Positions 31,829-45,381 of a stretch of DNA of 64,000 nt are shown here, one piece after another. Location: positions 157,787-221,786 of the forward strand of contig MU130073.1 in assembly GCA_015039465.1 (NCBI GenBank), read 5' to 3'. The DNA comes from Phlegmacium glaucopus. Its lineage: Eukaryota > Basidiomycota > Agaricomycetes > Agaricales > Cortinariaceae. The position numbers were made by a program, and so were the translations under genes. The notes beneath the pieces were generated by a model. The model was not told the DNA's origin and did not search any database. It saw only the letters and a list, made by a program, of their open reading frames with translations. The first letter of the stretch is position 1. Every line of letters begins with the position of its first letter.

Positions 31829-32590
31829 ATGACTACCCCTCCTCCATCGTCTACGGCCGCCTTTGAGCAACTAGACCAGCACTTAACGATTGCTTTAGAT
31901 GCTGGGCTGTCTCATTCAGACATCATCGAACGTCTTCGAGACCTTGTCTTGGATCGTGCCAATAAATTTCCTCCACGCAAAGTCATCATCAATAGCTCTC
32001 ATGGAGGCCTCAGTCTGTCCCCATCGTTTATCGGATATCTAGATGACAAAGGCTTGCACAATAAAAGTTCAGATGGTGACTTTTTCCTGTACAAACGTCG
32101 AGAAAACCTAGAAATTATTGCAGCAATCACGGAATTTGGTCGTCAAGCATCTGAACGCCTCCCTTTCATCGCTGAAGACATACGTGTTTCCAATCATTAC
32201 AATCTCCAAGATGGAGTGTTGGGGCGAGTCGCTTGGCGAACAACTCAGAGTCCAGAGCTCGTCGAGAAAGTCTCACAAATGCCTCGCAAAACACACTACG
32301 TTGATACAGAAATGGAATTTGCAGAATACGCAACAGCCAATCCTGACCACTGGATGTTTCATGAGGCGGCCCCCAATGATAGAGCCCTTTGGGTCGCTCA
32401 TACCTTGCTCAAAGAGGATCGTGACAAGTACCTCGTCGCCCCCGATCCCATTGCAGACAATGTAGTCTTTGAGTTAATAGGTCTGGCCTGCGCTTCCGGC
32501 ATATACGCTAGGCTTGAAATCAAAACTGTACCAGTGGGCGTTAAATATGTGATTAATGAATATGACGGGATGGAGGGTATTACATACTGA
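31829..32590 (+). CDS. uncharacterised single-exon protein, copy 2 of a duplicated pair
   Basis: 253 residues, collinear with the protein at 30183 over its full length. Most changes are conservative (for example FPPRK for VPPRK). One codon is lost in the region of the glycines near residue 190. No domain recognised. It lies tail-to-tail with the 5'-truncated OPT copy (stop at 32650), only about 60 bp away. Both members keep an open frame, which argues for selection in at least one of them or for a very young duplication. Confidence 0.65.
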   Translation: MTTPPPSSTAAFEQLDQHLTIALDAGLSHSDIIERLRDLVLDRANKFPPRKVIINSSHGGLSLSPSFIGYLDDKGLHNKSSDGDFFLYKRRENLEIIAAITEFGRQASERLPFIAEDIRVSNHYNLQDGVLGRVAWRTTQSPELVEKVSQMPRKTHYVDTEMEFAEYATANPDHWMFHEAAPNDRALWVAHTLLKEDRDKYLVAPDPIADNVVFELIGLACASGIYARLEIKTVPVGVKYVINEYDGMEGITY

Positions 32591-32649
32591 ATCACTAGGT
32601 CTCTTGGTAAAAAGGAATACATATAAATCGATATTTGTAACATTCACAT

Positions 32650-34830
32650 TCAACGCAGTGCCCCATTACCATTACAATAATCCACATTTCCTACGGTAGG
32701 ATTTCCTGCCCACTGAATGGAAAAGGGGGGGAGTGAGTATATAAGACATCTTGAGGAATCAATTCCCAAAGCCTTACCTTTGGAAATGGTTTCTGTACAC
32801 CTGCTGCTCCAAATACAGCAAACGATAAAATAAATATCATCACTTGCGTGCCTCCGTCAAGTCCACCACCAAGAATGTAGTTGTACTTTCTATACCACCC
32901 AGGGTGGTATCTTCTGAGCCAAACTTGCGTGACGAACCCCACAATAAAGCTTGATGCGACAACCGAATTGACACCAGCTGTCAGGAACGCGGCATACTAA
33001 TAATCGCCGGTCATTATAAGAAAACTGTTCATATTAGAGACCGCTTACTCTGTAGATGAGAGGGAACATGATGGCGCTGACCCTCAGAGGTCCAATTTTG
33101 GCCCAACGCTGCTTCCGATCAACCTTCATTGAAACTAGGGATTGCAAAAGATAAGCCACACCTTGCCGATCAACCACTGAATTGTGGTTGGCACCATTCC
33201 AATGATCAAACTTAACGGAATGATCCAATACGGACCATTAAATCCATAAAGTTCTTTTGCCAAAGACCAAGTCACTGCAGCGCTGTTCAAACTCTGGGGC
33301 ACCTGTCCGCTCCATACATTGGTTCCAGTTGGACTCAATAGAATGTCACGTTTTGCATCTACAATGGAGATCATCACGACTTAAAGCAAGAATTCAATAT
33401 TGGTTACATCATCCGAAGGAAATTTTGATTATATTACCATAGTTGACAACGGCGCCTGTAGATAGACCATCAAGCATCAGACGCAGTTAACGGATGGACA
33501 AACAAACGACTAACCGAGGATAGTACCCCATACTTGTGTAAGAAACATAATACGGGGTGGGATTTTAAGATACTGGCCGATCTTGAGATCTCCTGCAAGG
33601 TTAATAGAAGTGGATACAACGTCCTGGCTCCACATGGAAAACTGTTCTTTTCGTGATCAGACTCAGAAGGAACTTTCGTCAGATAAGAAGCCCGGATTCT
33701 CACATATAGATTTGCCACAGGACGTCCAGGATTAATTGCACCTGCTACCATCTTCATCAATTGGACCGTATCAACTGAACCACCCAAGCGTCCAGCAAGA
33801 AGGGCCGAGAAAGGCTGCACGTATCACATGAACGTTCGATGGCTTCTACATCTTTCGACAGAACATAGCTTACAGTGATGAATGCGCCCAGGAGTAGAGC
33901 GACGATATATAACCACCAAGGAAGGGTGGTCTGCCCCTTGAGGACAACAACCAGACCTGGGGAAAATGGTAGATAGTTTCGACAAAGTTCTGGTACGGAG
34001 GATGCAAATAGTTTTTACCTGCAATAAACGACAAACAGAGCAAAATAGCATACCACCACCAGGGAGCTTCTTTGTATTTCTGCATCGCCTGTATCAGGTT
34101 TGAGGATTTGAGTTATTACCTTGTTATTACCTACTTCAAAATAGAGCTATACTTACTTGGTAGTGAGGATCTAGTTGTTCTTTTCGAGGGGAAAGCTTGA
34201 AGGAATCACGAGCATATGGGCCCCAGAACAAGATAACGTGTGCTATCAAGCCACCAATCTGAGCATATAATTTAGTCCTGATAACCCCCAAAACGTTTTC
34301 CAACTCACCGACAGGTTTGACGCTAGATTCGCCCATGCATTTGAACCGGTCAAGGCCGGAAGGCCGACTATATCCAATGCAGTTTGATTGAGTTGGAAAT
34401 GCGAATCAAAGACGGCGGATTGTTGATATATCGATCCATTTGATGAGAAAATCGATGTCGAGAGCATCGGAAAAGCTAAAGACTGAAAGGAAAATGAATT
34501 TAGCACAAGGAGGTTGGGGTAATTTTGAGATGAACACTTACATTCCATGTATTTGTATAATAGATTGCCGTGACCACGATGTAGCAAAGAAGACACCCGG
34601 CCCAAGCATTTGCTATAAAGTGTTGGAGAGCGGCGTTAGACCGTTGAGAATTAAAGGGCATTTGAATTGAATTTACCTTGTTGAACGAGTGGCAAGGTCA
34701 TGCAGCTAAGAGGCAAGGTTTAGACGTGAATAAGATCGATATAATACTTCCTCACATAGAAGTAATATACTGCCAATCGAAAGAAATGCTCAAGAGACCC
34801 AAACCTTCATTGGCGTTGGAAGATGTAGAA
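32650..34830 (-). pseudogene. OPT-family oligopeptide transporter, 5'-truncated copy
   Basis: Duplicate of the full OPT gene at 36173-39684 that begins abruptly near 34820, just before the exon encoding NEGLGLLSISFDWQYI. The N-terminal half, with the first transmembrane helices, is missing. The remaining exons splice like the intact copy and keep family motifs: MVAGAINPGRPVANLY, APWWWYAILLCLSFIAG, SPTGTNVWSGQVPQSLNSAA, LRRYHPGWYRKYNYILGGGL and the terminal GNPTVGNVDYCNGNGAL. No promoter or start is visible, so a working transporter is unlikely. A short N-terminally deleted protein cannot be ruled out. Confidence 0.72.
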
Positions 34831-34839
34831 GCCATGGCG

Positions 34840-35267
34840 CGCAGACGGCCGTTTTTGTACCCGCTCATACTGGCAAGAATTGACGAGGTCACGAGGAGGT
34901 TTCTACGGCCATAATCTGACGGCCGAGGAGAAGAGAGGATCCAGAGAGAATCCAGAGCTAGAAGCATTGATTCACCTTATTCAAGTCCATACTATTTTCT
35001 ATATTGAACCAATAACAATCATTCAATTATCAAAGACTTCAGTAGAGGGGCGTCTTCCAGTGAGGGTAAATATTTAGACAAGAGAACCAAAGATCTACGA
35101 CGCTCCATATGCATATTAACTCTTGCCTTTGTTATCATTTTTAGTTGTATTACATAATTTCAGCAATTGTTTCACGTACATGACTGTACATGACCGTATA
35201 TATTTACTGCGATGTGTAGAGAGTTCCCCTAAGACATTCCCGTTAACGCCTAGATCTTTACTTCAGT
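34840..35267. other. intergenic at the duplication breakpoint
   Basis: Sequence unrelated to the OPT gene begins at about 34825. A short open piece (near 34800-34910, ILARIDEVTRRFL) could be a gene fragment, but nothing more can be said. Confidence 0.3.
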
Positions 35268-35804
35268 ATGTTAGATTATCGAGCAGGCAACATTACCTCC
35301 AACAATATTCGGCCTCAGGACATTTCCCTGGCCCATGGAGCATATTCATCCACAGAGCCATTTAAGGCAAACGCCCATCAGCTCAGGCCTGCCACGACGG
35401 GACCCGAGGAACTTGAACTGCTTAAAGAGTCAAATCATCCTTCCCAAAGCGTTCGCTTTGTGTACGAGGCATTGAGGACCATCATTCAAGAAAGAATCCC
35501 CATCGCTGATTGGGACGACAACCATTACACCGAACTTGCAATCTTGGCAAAGTCTCTCGATAACAAGGAGACCAAGCTGTCGGCTTTAGCCTACCAACCT
35601 GGCTCACTCCTCAACGCAAAGCAGGTTTTAATTTCAGCTGCGATTGTGGCCTATATGAAGTCAATGGAGGTGAAAATCAACAGTGCCGGTGATGAGGATG
35701 AAGAAATGGGCTGGGACAATGACCGGGCTGTTTTGGTGGTTGCTTTGGGGATGAACATGGAAGGACACCCGCTCTTTGCAGAGGCAAATTGCAACTACTA
35801 CTGA
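35268..35804 (+). CDS. uncharacterised single-exon protein
   Basis: 178 residues, no recognised domain, signal or membrane segment. The middle reads FVYEALRTIIQERIPIADWD and the C-terminal part is acidic (DEDEEMGWDND). It is unlike the pair at 30183/31829, although it takes the same place before the full OPT copy, pointing at its 3' end. An open frame from one ATG to the stop is the main evidence. Confidence 0.45.
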   Translation: MLDYRAGNITSNNIRPQDISLAHGAYSSTEPFKANAHQLRPATTGPEELELLKESNHPSQSVRFVYEALRTIIQERIPIADWDDNHYTELAILAKSLDNKETKLSALAYQPGSLLNAKQVLISAAIVAYMKSMEVKINSAGDEDEEMGWDNDRAVLVVALGMNMEGHPLFAEANCNYY

Positions 35805-35910
35805 GAGCCACTGTGAGCCTTCCTAGACACTTATTCACTTCTCCTGAACTTAGTACCAAACGCTCAGTTGCTCATCCTGAATAGTCTGGATGGTAAATTT
35901 TGTTCATAGA

Positions 35911-36109
35911 GACTCCAATGCTGGTGATGAACGTCTTGAACATGTCCACCAGACATACCTGTTTTTTCTATTGTTCAAAGTCTCAGTTTGGCAAGTCTTC
36001 ACCTTGATATCGGTTTACAAATCGTATACGTGATCTTCTTGGCAAGGTCCCTTTCCTGTTATATACGAAAACTCGAGAATGCAGCCTTGTGGTATCCCAA
36101 AAGCTGGTC
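35911..36109. repeat. left arm of an inverted repeat flanking the full OPT gene
   Basis: Imperfect inverted copy of 39898-40144. Shared blocks include GGCAAGGTCCCTTTCCTGTT, ACGAAAACTCGAGAAT, CCCAAAAGCTGGTC, CGTATACGTGATC and CTCAGTTTGGC. Several small insertions and deletions separate the arms. Confidence 0.7.
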
Positions 36110-36172
36110 TTTCACGTATTAAATACTGTTGTTAAAAAGGAATATATATGATATTTATGTAATAACATTCAT

Positions 36173-39100
36173 TCAACCCAATGCCCCATTACCATTACAA
36201 TAATCAACATTTCCTACAGTAGGATTTCCTACCCACTGAATGGAAAAAAGGGGGGGGTGAGTATATAAGACATCTATCTTAAAGAGTCACTTTTCAAAAA
36301 CCTTACCTTTGGAAATGGTTTCTGTACACCCGCTGCTCCAAATACAGCAAACGATAAAATAAATATCATCACTTGCGCGCCTCCGTCAAGAGCGCCACCG
36401 AGAATGTAGTTGTATTTTCTATACCATCCAGGGTGGTATTTTCTTAGCCACAGTTGTGAGACGAGCCCGACAATGAAGCTTGACGTAACTGTCGAATTGA
36501 CACCAACTGTCAGGTACGAGGAATACTAATTGACCCGGGGACATTAAGGATGATTGTAAGAAAAGCGTTCACATTAAAGAGCGCTTACCTGGTAGATGAG
36601 AGGGAGCATGATGGCGCTGACCCTCAGAGGCCCTATTTTGGTCCAACGCTGCTTCTGATCAACTTTCATTGAAACTAGGATTGCGAAAGATAAGCCACAC
36701 CTTATTGATAAACCACTGAATCGTGGTTGGAACCATTCCAATGATCAAACTTAACGGAACGATCCAATACGGACCATTAAATCCATAAAGTTCTTTTGCC
36801 AAAGACCAGGTCACTGCGGCGCTATTCAGACTCTGAGGTATCTGTCCACTCCATACATTGGTTCCAGTTGGACTCAATAGAATGTCACGTTGTGCATCCA
36901 CAACGGAGATCATCACGACTGAAGCAAGGATTCAGTGTTGTCATATTATCCGAAATTTTGAATATATTACCATAGTTGACAATGGCGCCTGTAGATAGAC
37001 GATCGAGGATTAGACGCAATTAATGGATAGACAAACAAACGACTAACCGAGGATAGTACCCCATATTTGGGTAAGAAACATAATGCGAGGTGGGATTTTG
37101 AGGTACTGGCCGATCTTGAGATCTCCTGCAAGGGCAACAGAAGTGAGTACAACATCATGGCTCCACATGGAAAACTGTTCTCGTGATTAAACTCGGGCAA
37201 GAAATAGATATCAAGTCGGATTCTCACATATAGATTTGCCACAGGACGTCCAGGATTAATTGCACCTGCTACCATCTTCATCAATTGGACCGTACCAACC
37301 CCACTGCCGAAGCGTGCAAAAAGAAGGGTCGAGAAAGGCTGAACGTATCACGTGAACCTCAATGGCTTCTACATCTTTCCACGGAACATAGCTTACGGTA
37401 ATGAATGCGCCCAGGAGTAGAGCGACGATATATGACCACCAAGGAAGGGTGGTCTGCCCCTTGAAGACAACAACCAAACCTGGGGGGATTTTCAGTAAAA
37501 TCCTAGCACGAAGAATTTAAATAGTTTACCTGCAATAAATGACAAACAAAGCAAGATAGCATACCACCACCAGGGGGCTTCTTTGTATTTCCGCATCGCC
37601 TGGATCAATTTGGAGGATTTGAGTTATTACCTACTTCAAAATGGAGCAATATTTACCTGGTAGTGAGGATCTGGTTGTTCTTTTCGATGGGAAAGCTTGA
37701 AGCAGTCACGGGCATATGGGCCCCAGAACAAGAAGACATGTGCAATCAAGCCACCAATCTGAACGTATGGTGAAATCTTGTTTAGTCATAGCAACTCCAA
37801 AACGTTTTCGACCTCACCGCAAGGTTTGATGTGAGATTCGCCCATGCATTTGAACCGGTCAAAGCCGGAAGGCCGACTATATCCAGTGCAGTTTGATTGA
37901 GTTGGAACTGCGAACCAAAGACGGCGGATTGATGATATATAGATCCATTTGATGAGAAAATCGATGTAGAAAGCATCGGAAAACTTAAAGACTGAAGAAT
38001 AATGCATTTAGTACAAGGAGGTTGGGGTAATTTTGAGATGAACACTTACATTCCATGTATTTGTATAATAGATTACCATGACCACGATGTAGCAAAGAAA
38101 ACACCCGGCCCATGCGTTTGCTATAAAGCGTTGGAGAACGGCGTTAGAACGTTGAGAATTAAGGGCGTTTGAATTGAATTTACCTTGTTGAATGAGCGGC
38201 AAGCTCATGTAGCTAAGAGGCAAGGTTTAGATGTGCATAAGATCAATATGATAATTTCTCACAGAGAACCAATATACTGCCAATCGAAGGAAATGCTGAA
38301 GAGACCCAAACCTTCATTGCCATTGGTACCACCGAATAGGTTGGTAAATATGTCGATGGTCCTCTGTGACGCCTTTTGGCTCGCGAGGCAAAAAATGTTG
38401 ATCCCATTCAACAACGGGAAGATGTATGCCGGAATAATTTCGTATACGAACATTCCGGTGAACGCCATCCAGAAGTATTTGAGACGTTTGGAGTTAGCAT
38501 TAGTGTCGTCAAAATGTAATGCTGGGAGACATGAGTCGGCGATAATGGATATGAGATAATAAAAAGTACCTTGGAAAATCGTAATAGTCGGTAGGTTCTG
38601 TCAAGAAGAATGACATTATCGACTTTGAACACGAAAATCATCCCACCAAACTCACCGCCCAGTATACCATTTCAGAGGGATAGACTGTAAGAGGGCGTAA
38701 AATTCCTACGAGTCCATATCTGCCCGTGTTAACAAGTAGTAAGTCGTGAAAACATTCACTGAAATACAATCCAGACGTGTCCACTCACCCAAAGCATGCG
38801 GTTGAAAAGGTGGCAAGGACAGCGGTAGTTGCTTGTACATTGGTATCATAGTAAAGCTAGAGTGATAGGTTATAGGTTATCTTTTGGGCTTTGTGCTTCG
38901 ACGGGAAACCCGACTTGCCCTTTGGACTGCGAAGTTCTGCACAGCAGAACTACCGCCTGAGGCAGTAGAAGCTACCAGGGACGCAACAGCGTGCTGGAAA
39001 ATAATATGTAATGAGTATTTGGTTTAATTAAAAAAACTTAGAAGCTTCACTTCACCTCTTTGATAGAGAACGGCCCTGGATTTATGAAATTAAGGAAGGG

Positions 39101-39684
39101 AGCAAGCAATTCCAATCGCGTGCCAAGTACCCAAGAACGTTTGGGAAGAAATCTAGCCCAAGCATTGCCTACACTATAGATCAAGAGCAGCAAGAAGACC
39201 GTAGAAACGGAGCTTTGCACTGGCTTGAACAAGAATATCTGTACCAAAGATGGTTAGTATAACTTGTGATGGCAGGTTGAACCCTGACGAGACAATGGCA
39301 ATGTTAATCAGGAACGTTAATATCGCTCACCTGTGAGAGTGCAGCCCCCATCCCTGCAAAGACAGTGCCGAGAAACAGAGATCTGAACGTAAGCGCTTGG
39401 TCTTCATCATCACGGATGTCGACCACAAAACGTGAAACGTCTTGTCCAGTCGTTATGACGGGCTCGCCATTGCGATAAACCGGTTTACTAGTAGAGTCGT
39501 CCTGCAAAGAGCTGTCGTCAATGTTTAAGTCGGATCCTTTCTCGTCCACGATTGTCTTCTGTTCAGTTGAAGACACGATGCCTTGGTCGACTATACTGGG
39601 GCGAGGGTAAGCCGTCAAGTCTTCTTGCTTAGCTGTTGTCTCCATGGAATGAAATGGAAAAATGGGAAGGGAGGGGGGTTGCAT
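36173..39684 (-). CDS. OPT-family oligopeptide transporter, full-length copy
   Basis: Proton-coupled plasma-membrane transporter of tetra/pentapeptides (OPT superfamily), with about a dozen transmembrane helices and many short introns. The first exon begins at 39684 (or ATG 39645) and encodes an acidic cytosolic N-terminus ending TFRSLFLGTVFAGMGAALSQ. Next comes FLFKPVQSSVSTVFLLLLIY with NAWARFLPKR, then AVASLVASTASGGSSAVQNF, as usual in OPT proteins. Further exons contain NEGLGLFSISFDWQY, VAGAINPGRPVANLY, APWWWYAILLCLSF and SPTGTNVWSGQ. The last exon encodes GNPTVGNVDYCNGNGALG and the stop at 36173-36175. All expected parts are present without an evident break. It is the source or sister of the truncated copies at 32650 and 30990. 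Confidence 0.85.
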
Positions 39685-40269
39685 GTCAACACATTAGACC
39701 CCAAGGGATGAAAGCCTTTTTAATAATCTAGAAGGGCGCCCTAACCGCGAAGGCCATAATCGCAGAGACTACTTTCTTCTGCCTTGACAACGCACCAGAG
39801 ATGAACGGGGCAACAAACGGAAGAATGATCATCAAGAATTTCAGATGGTGCATAACCACCGAAATCTGGACATCTTTGTGGGAAACCTCGAGTATACGAC
39901 CAGCTTTTGGGATTCTCGAGTTTTCGTATGGAACAGGAAAGGGACCTTGCCGAGAAGGATCACGTATACGACTTGTAAACAGAAAAATATCTTAACCTAG
40001 ACTGACGACATCAAGGGTGAAACCGGTGAAGCTTTGAAGACTCGCCAAACTGAGACCTTTGAACAATAGAAACAATAGAAGAAACAAGTATGTCTGGTCA
40101 CCAGACATCATCTGTTCAAGAAGTTGATCACCACCGTCGGAGTCACTGTGAACAACAAGAATCCACACCAACTTAGCGTTTACATAAGTGTTTTGATCCC
40201 GTGATTTGATGATCGAAATTATAAAAAAAACAATTGATAGCGTCTGTCTAATGGAGTGAAAAAAAATGA
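39685..40269. other. intergenic between OPT and SEC23
   Basis: Holds the right arm of the inverted repeat (39898-40144) and the presumed OPT promoter and SEC23 3' UTR. Confidence 0.4.
39898..40144. repeat. right arm of an inverted repeat flanking the full OPT gene
   Basis: Inverted counterpart of 35911-36109, somewhat longer through insertions. It lies just beyond the SEC23 stop. Whether it derives from an element or from duplicated 3' flank cannot be told. Confidence 0.7.
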
Positions 40270-42944
<2,675 letters not shown>

Positions 42945-43868
42945 CTGTGTGGAGGGTGGTGTCGCTCGGTGGAGAAAACACTCCACGTATCATATCAAAC
43001 CAAACAAGTGCACAAACAAATACGGTGGCGGGTAAGATCTCTAACTACACGTACTACGTGTCTATAACCCTATCCTATCGACCTCTGCCAGTGTACCAAA
43101 GCCTGCGCAATCATCAACTTGCCGGGTGTTCCGCTGCATATTTGTCAAGTTTTATATATACAATTCCCCAGGATTCCACGTTGAATGGAAGGGATCCGTG
43201 ACCATGGAGATTGTCATAACTTTAATCAGAGCAAACGGTAGATAATTCTACGTCATTCTACTACCTTCCTATCACTGTTACCAGTGGCTTTCCCCTGCGC
43301 AGTGACAGGGAGCTGCGGGCGTAGAAATAAGATTCCTGCAGGCTGCGACCCTGCGGCTGCTCTTTTGTCTGCTCATTTCTGCATATTTTAATAAATTTTC
43401 TGGAGCAATTGCACGTTGGTCGCACTCGTTGTTGATAGTATTCTAAAGTACTTACCTCAGTACTTGCAATCTAATCAAGGGACGTTGGCTGAAAGGAGAC
43501 AAGCTTCCAGACCGGCCGGTCCTCGAAGGCTCGAATACCAAATTGTATCACCAGAGACCTATCCAGAACTGAGAATTTTAGACAACGTCGCCCCCAGTAA
43601 ACCAACACATTGTGCCTACTCTCTAATTTATTTATCGACCCAGAAATTGTTTTTAAATTACTGGCCACCGTGTGCACGTGAATCGTCAGGTCACGTACTC
43701 GGGATTTAGGCAGTGCTGCGTGGTGCTGAAGAGATTGCGGACTTTGAATTGATTCTCTTTCTTCCCTTCATAGCGGACCTCTCCACCCGATTTCACTATA
43801 TACCCCTCCTTATATATCTCTTATTAGACTTTATATCCCTTGTCTTTCTCCCATATCCACCACTTGAT
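42945..43868. other. intergenic
   Basis: Contains the SEC23 promoter side and the leader of the next gene. A GC-rich patch with CTGCGGGCG and CTGCAGGCTGCG lies around 43295-43365. No gene or RNA was recognised. Confidence 0.4.
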
Positions 43869-44682
43869 ATGACTTCTTCCCCCCATCTTCAAAACTCAGT
43901 CCTCTTCACTCCAGAAGACGACAGGGACATGCTCGATAGCCTCAAAGGACTCAGCATCAAAGGCTTTCATGACTGGTATCATCTCTTCGCCATCTTGGTT
44001 CATAGTGACCGCTCACACATCTCCCTCTAGCAATGAAGCCAATACACCGTCGTCGACAAATGCCTCGCTTCCTACCCCACCAGCTCTTCAGAGCTCACTA
44101 GTCCTCCTGGCATCGCCTGCACACACATTGTTCGTTGAACTTTACCTATATCTTGTTACTCGTCGACTGACTCGCCATCGCAGTGGAGAAGGGTGGTACT
44201 CTCCACAGGCACCGATCCAGCAGCCTGGGGCACCACTCATGAAGGACCTCGACTCATTCACAGAAGGCACCGGCCAGGGCAGCTTTGACTTCCTGCCTCT
44301 CACGGCGGCAGACGAAGGCCTACCCCTTATCTTCCACCCACCCGATGCCATTGACGACATGGAAAACGCCATCGACACTAACACTGATATTCTCGAAGTT
44401 AATAATCCACTTGCATTGGATCTACTTCCATCCCCCAGTAATCTTGAAGATGCTGTATTGGCATGGAGAGAAAACGTGGTCAGCCCCAATCTACCACACC
44501 CTTTACCCACGTTAGAGTTGCCTGTCAAGAAACGCCGGCGCTCTCTCACACTAGATGGTGACGATGAAGAAAGGCGTACTCGTGTCTGGAGTCCCTCCCC
44601 CGAGTCATTGCCAATATCCTATATGGAGCCGCAAGTCATACGATATCCTACCGATCGTACTCAACCCGAAGCACCTGATTGA
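43869..44682 (+). CDS. uncharacterised small protein, two exons
   Basis: Exon 1 (43869-43975) encodes MTSSPHLQNSVLFTPEDDRD and ends GLSIKGFHD. A 55-nt intron (43976-44030, GTATCA...CTCTAG) joins in phase to a Ser/Pro-rich second exon ending at 44682. Near the C-terminus a basic cluster (VKKRRRSLTLDGDDEERR) looks like a nuclear localisation signal beside a phosphorylation-type sequence. No domain is recognised. The hydrophobic patch near residues 55-75 may instead be a second unspliced intron. Confidence 0.5.
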
Positions 44683-45042
44683 CCACTACCCTCCCCTCAC
44701 CATCTAGTACGAATTAATCGGCTGCGCTGCCGACGGTCTTAACTCATCTTCAATTGTTAAACCCCCCCCCCTTCCTCATGTAATGCACGAATAAAGTGCC
44801 ATGATCAACCAACAACCCTCGTGGAATATATATCCACACCAGAATATCAGCCAAAGCGGAATATTTATCTATTTTCCTTGCTCATTCTATGCTACAGGAA
44901 CTTATGCTGAATCTCTTTCTCACCGAGTAGAACGATCTGCTACATCATTTACCCAGACAGCCTAAATTTCGTGTTTCTCTGATCCTTTTCTTTTGTTCCC
45001 TCCGTCACCATGGACAACCCAGTAATGACTTAAAGATTCGAG

Positions 45043-45381
45043 TTACGCATAGTACAACACATAGCCACCTTTGGATAACTCGTTGTCGCTGCTTCGAATA
45101 TCCAGTCCCATTCTTCTACGCATTTTTTCAATTTTGCCTCCGCCATTTTGCTTTCGCCTCGCTAGAAGTCCCTTGTACGGTTTTGGCATTTTCCCCGCCT
45201 CTACAGAATATGACTCGACTTTTGATGGATCTATGTGCTTGATAAGATATGTGAATAGATTAGATGAGTACAAGCAATTAAAAATAACGCGTACACACGG
45301 ATCAACAAGTTTACCGATCACGATCAACGATGTCGTTGAATGGCGGGGTTTCTCAGGGTTCACTCTGTCCAGCGGCCTCAT
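45043..45381 (-). CDS. tentative small basic protein, antisense to the Cnd3 promoter
   Basis: A minus-strand frame ends MPKPYKGLLARRKQNGGGKI, then MRRRMGLDIRSSDNELSKGG, then a short tail and stop at 45043. This C-terminal part looks like protein (basic, charged, no runs), whereas the part nearer 45300 looks intronic. An ATG at 45381 shares the palindromic CATG with the Cnd3 start, so the two would be divergent with no promoter between them. The true start may lie elsewhere or the frame may be chance. No family assigned. Confidence 0.25.
   Translation of the reverse strand: MRPLDRVNPEKPRHSTTSLIVIGKLVDPCVRVIFNCLYSSNLFTYLIKHIDPSKVESYSVEAGKMPKPYKGLLARRKQNGGGKIEKMRRRMGLDIRSSDNELSKGGYVLYYA

Noticed and set aside
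30183..32590. Repeat-array or CRISPR-like pattern from the paired unknown genes
   Set aside because: It is a simple gene duplication, and CRISPR arrays do not occur in such genomes.
38890..39000. Palindromic patch AGTTCTGCACAGCAGAACT as a mobile end
   Set aside because: It lies within an OPT exon (AVASLVASTASGGSSAVQNF) and is explained by coding sequence.
39992..40269. Extension of the SEC23 frame beyond HLKRL
   Set aside because: Read-through gives a long hydrophobic tail absent from Sec23. Splicing to the eight-codon exon at 40293-40270 restores a normal C-terminus.
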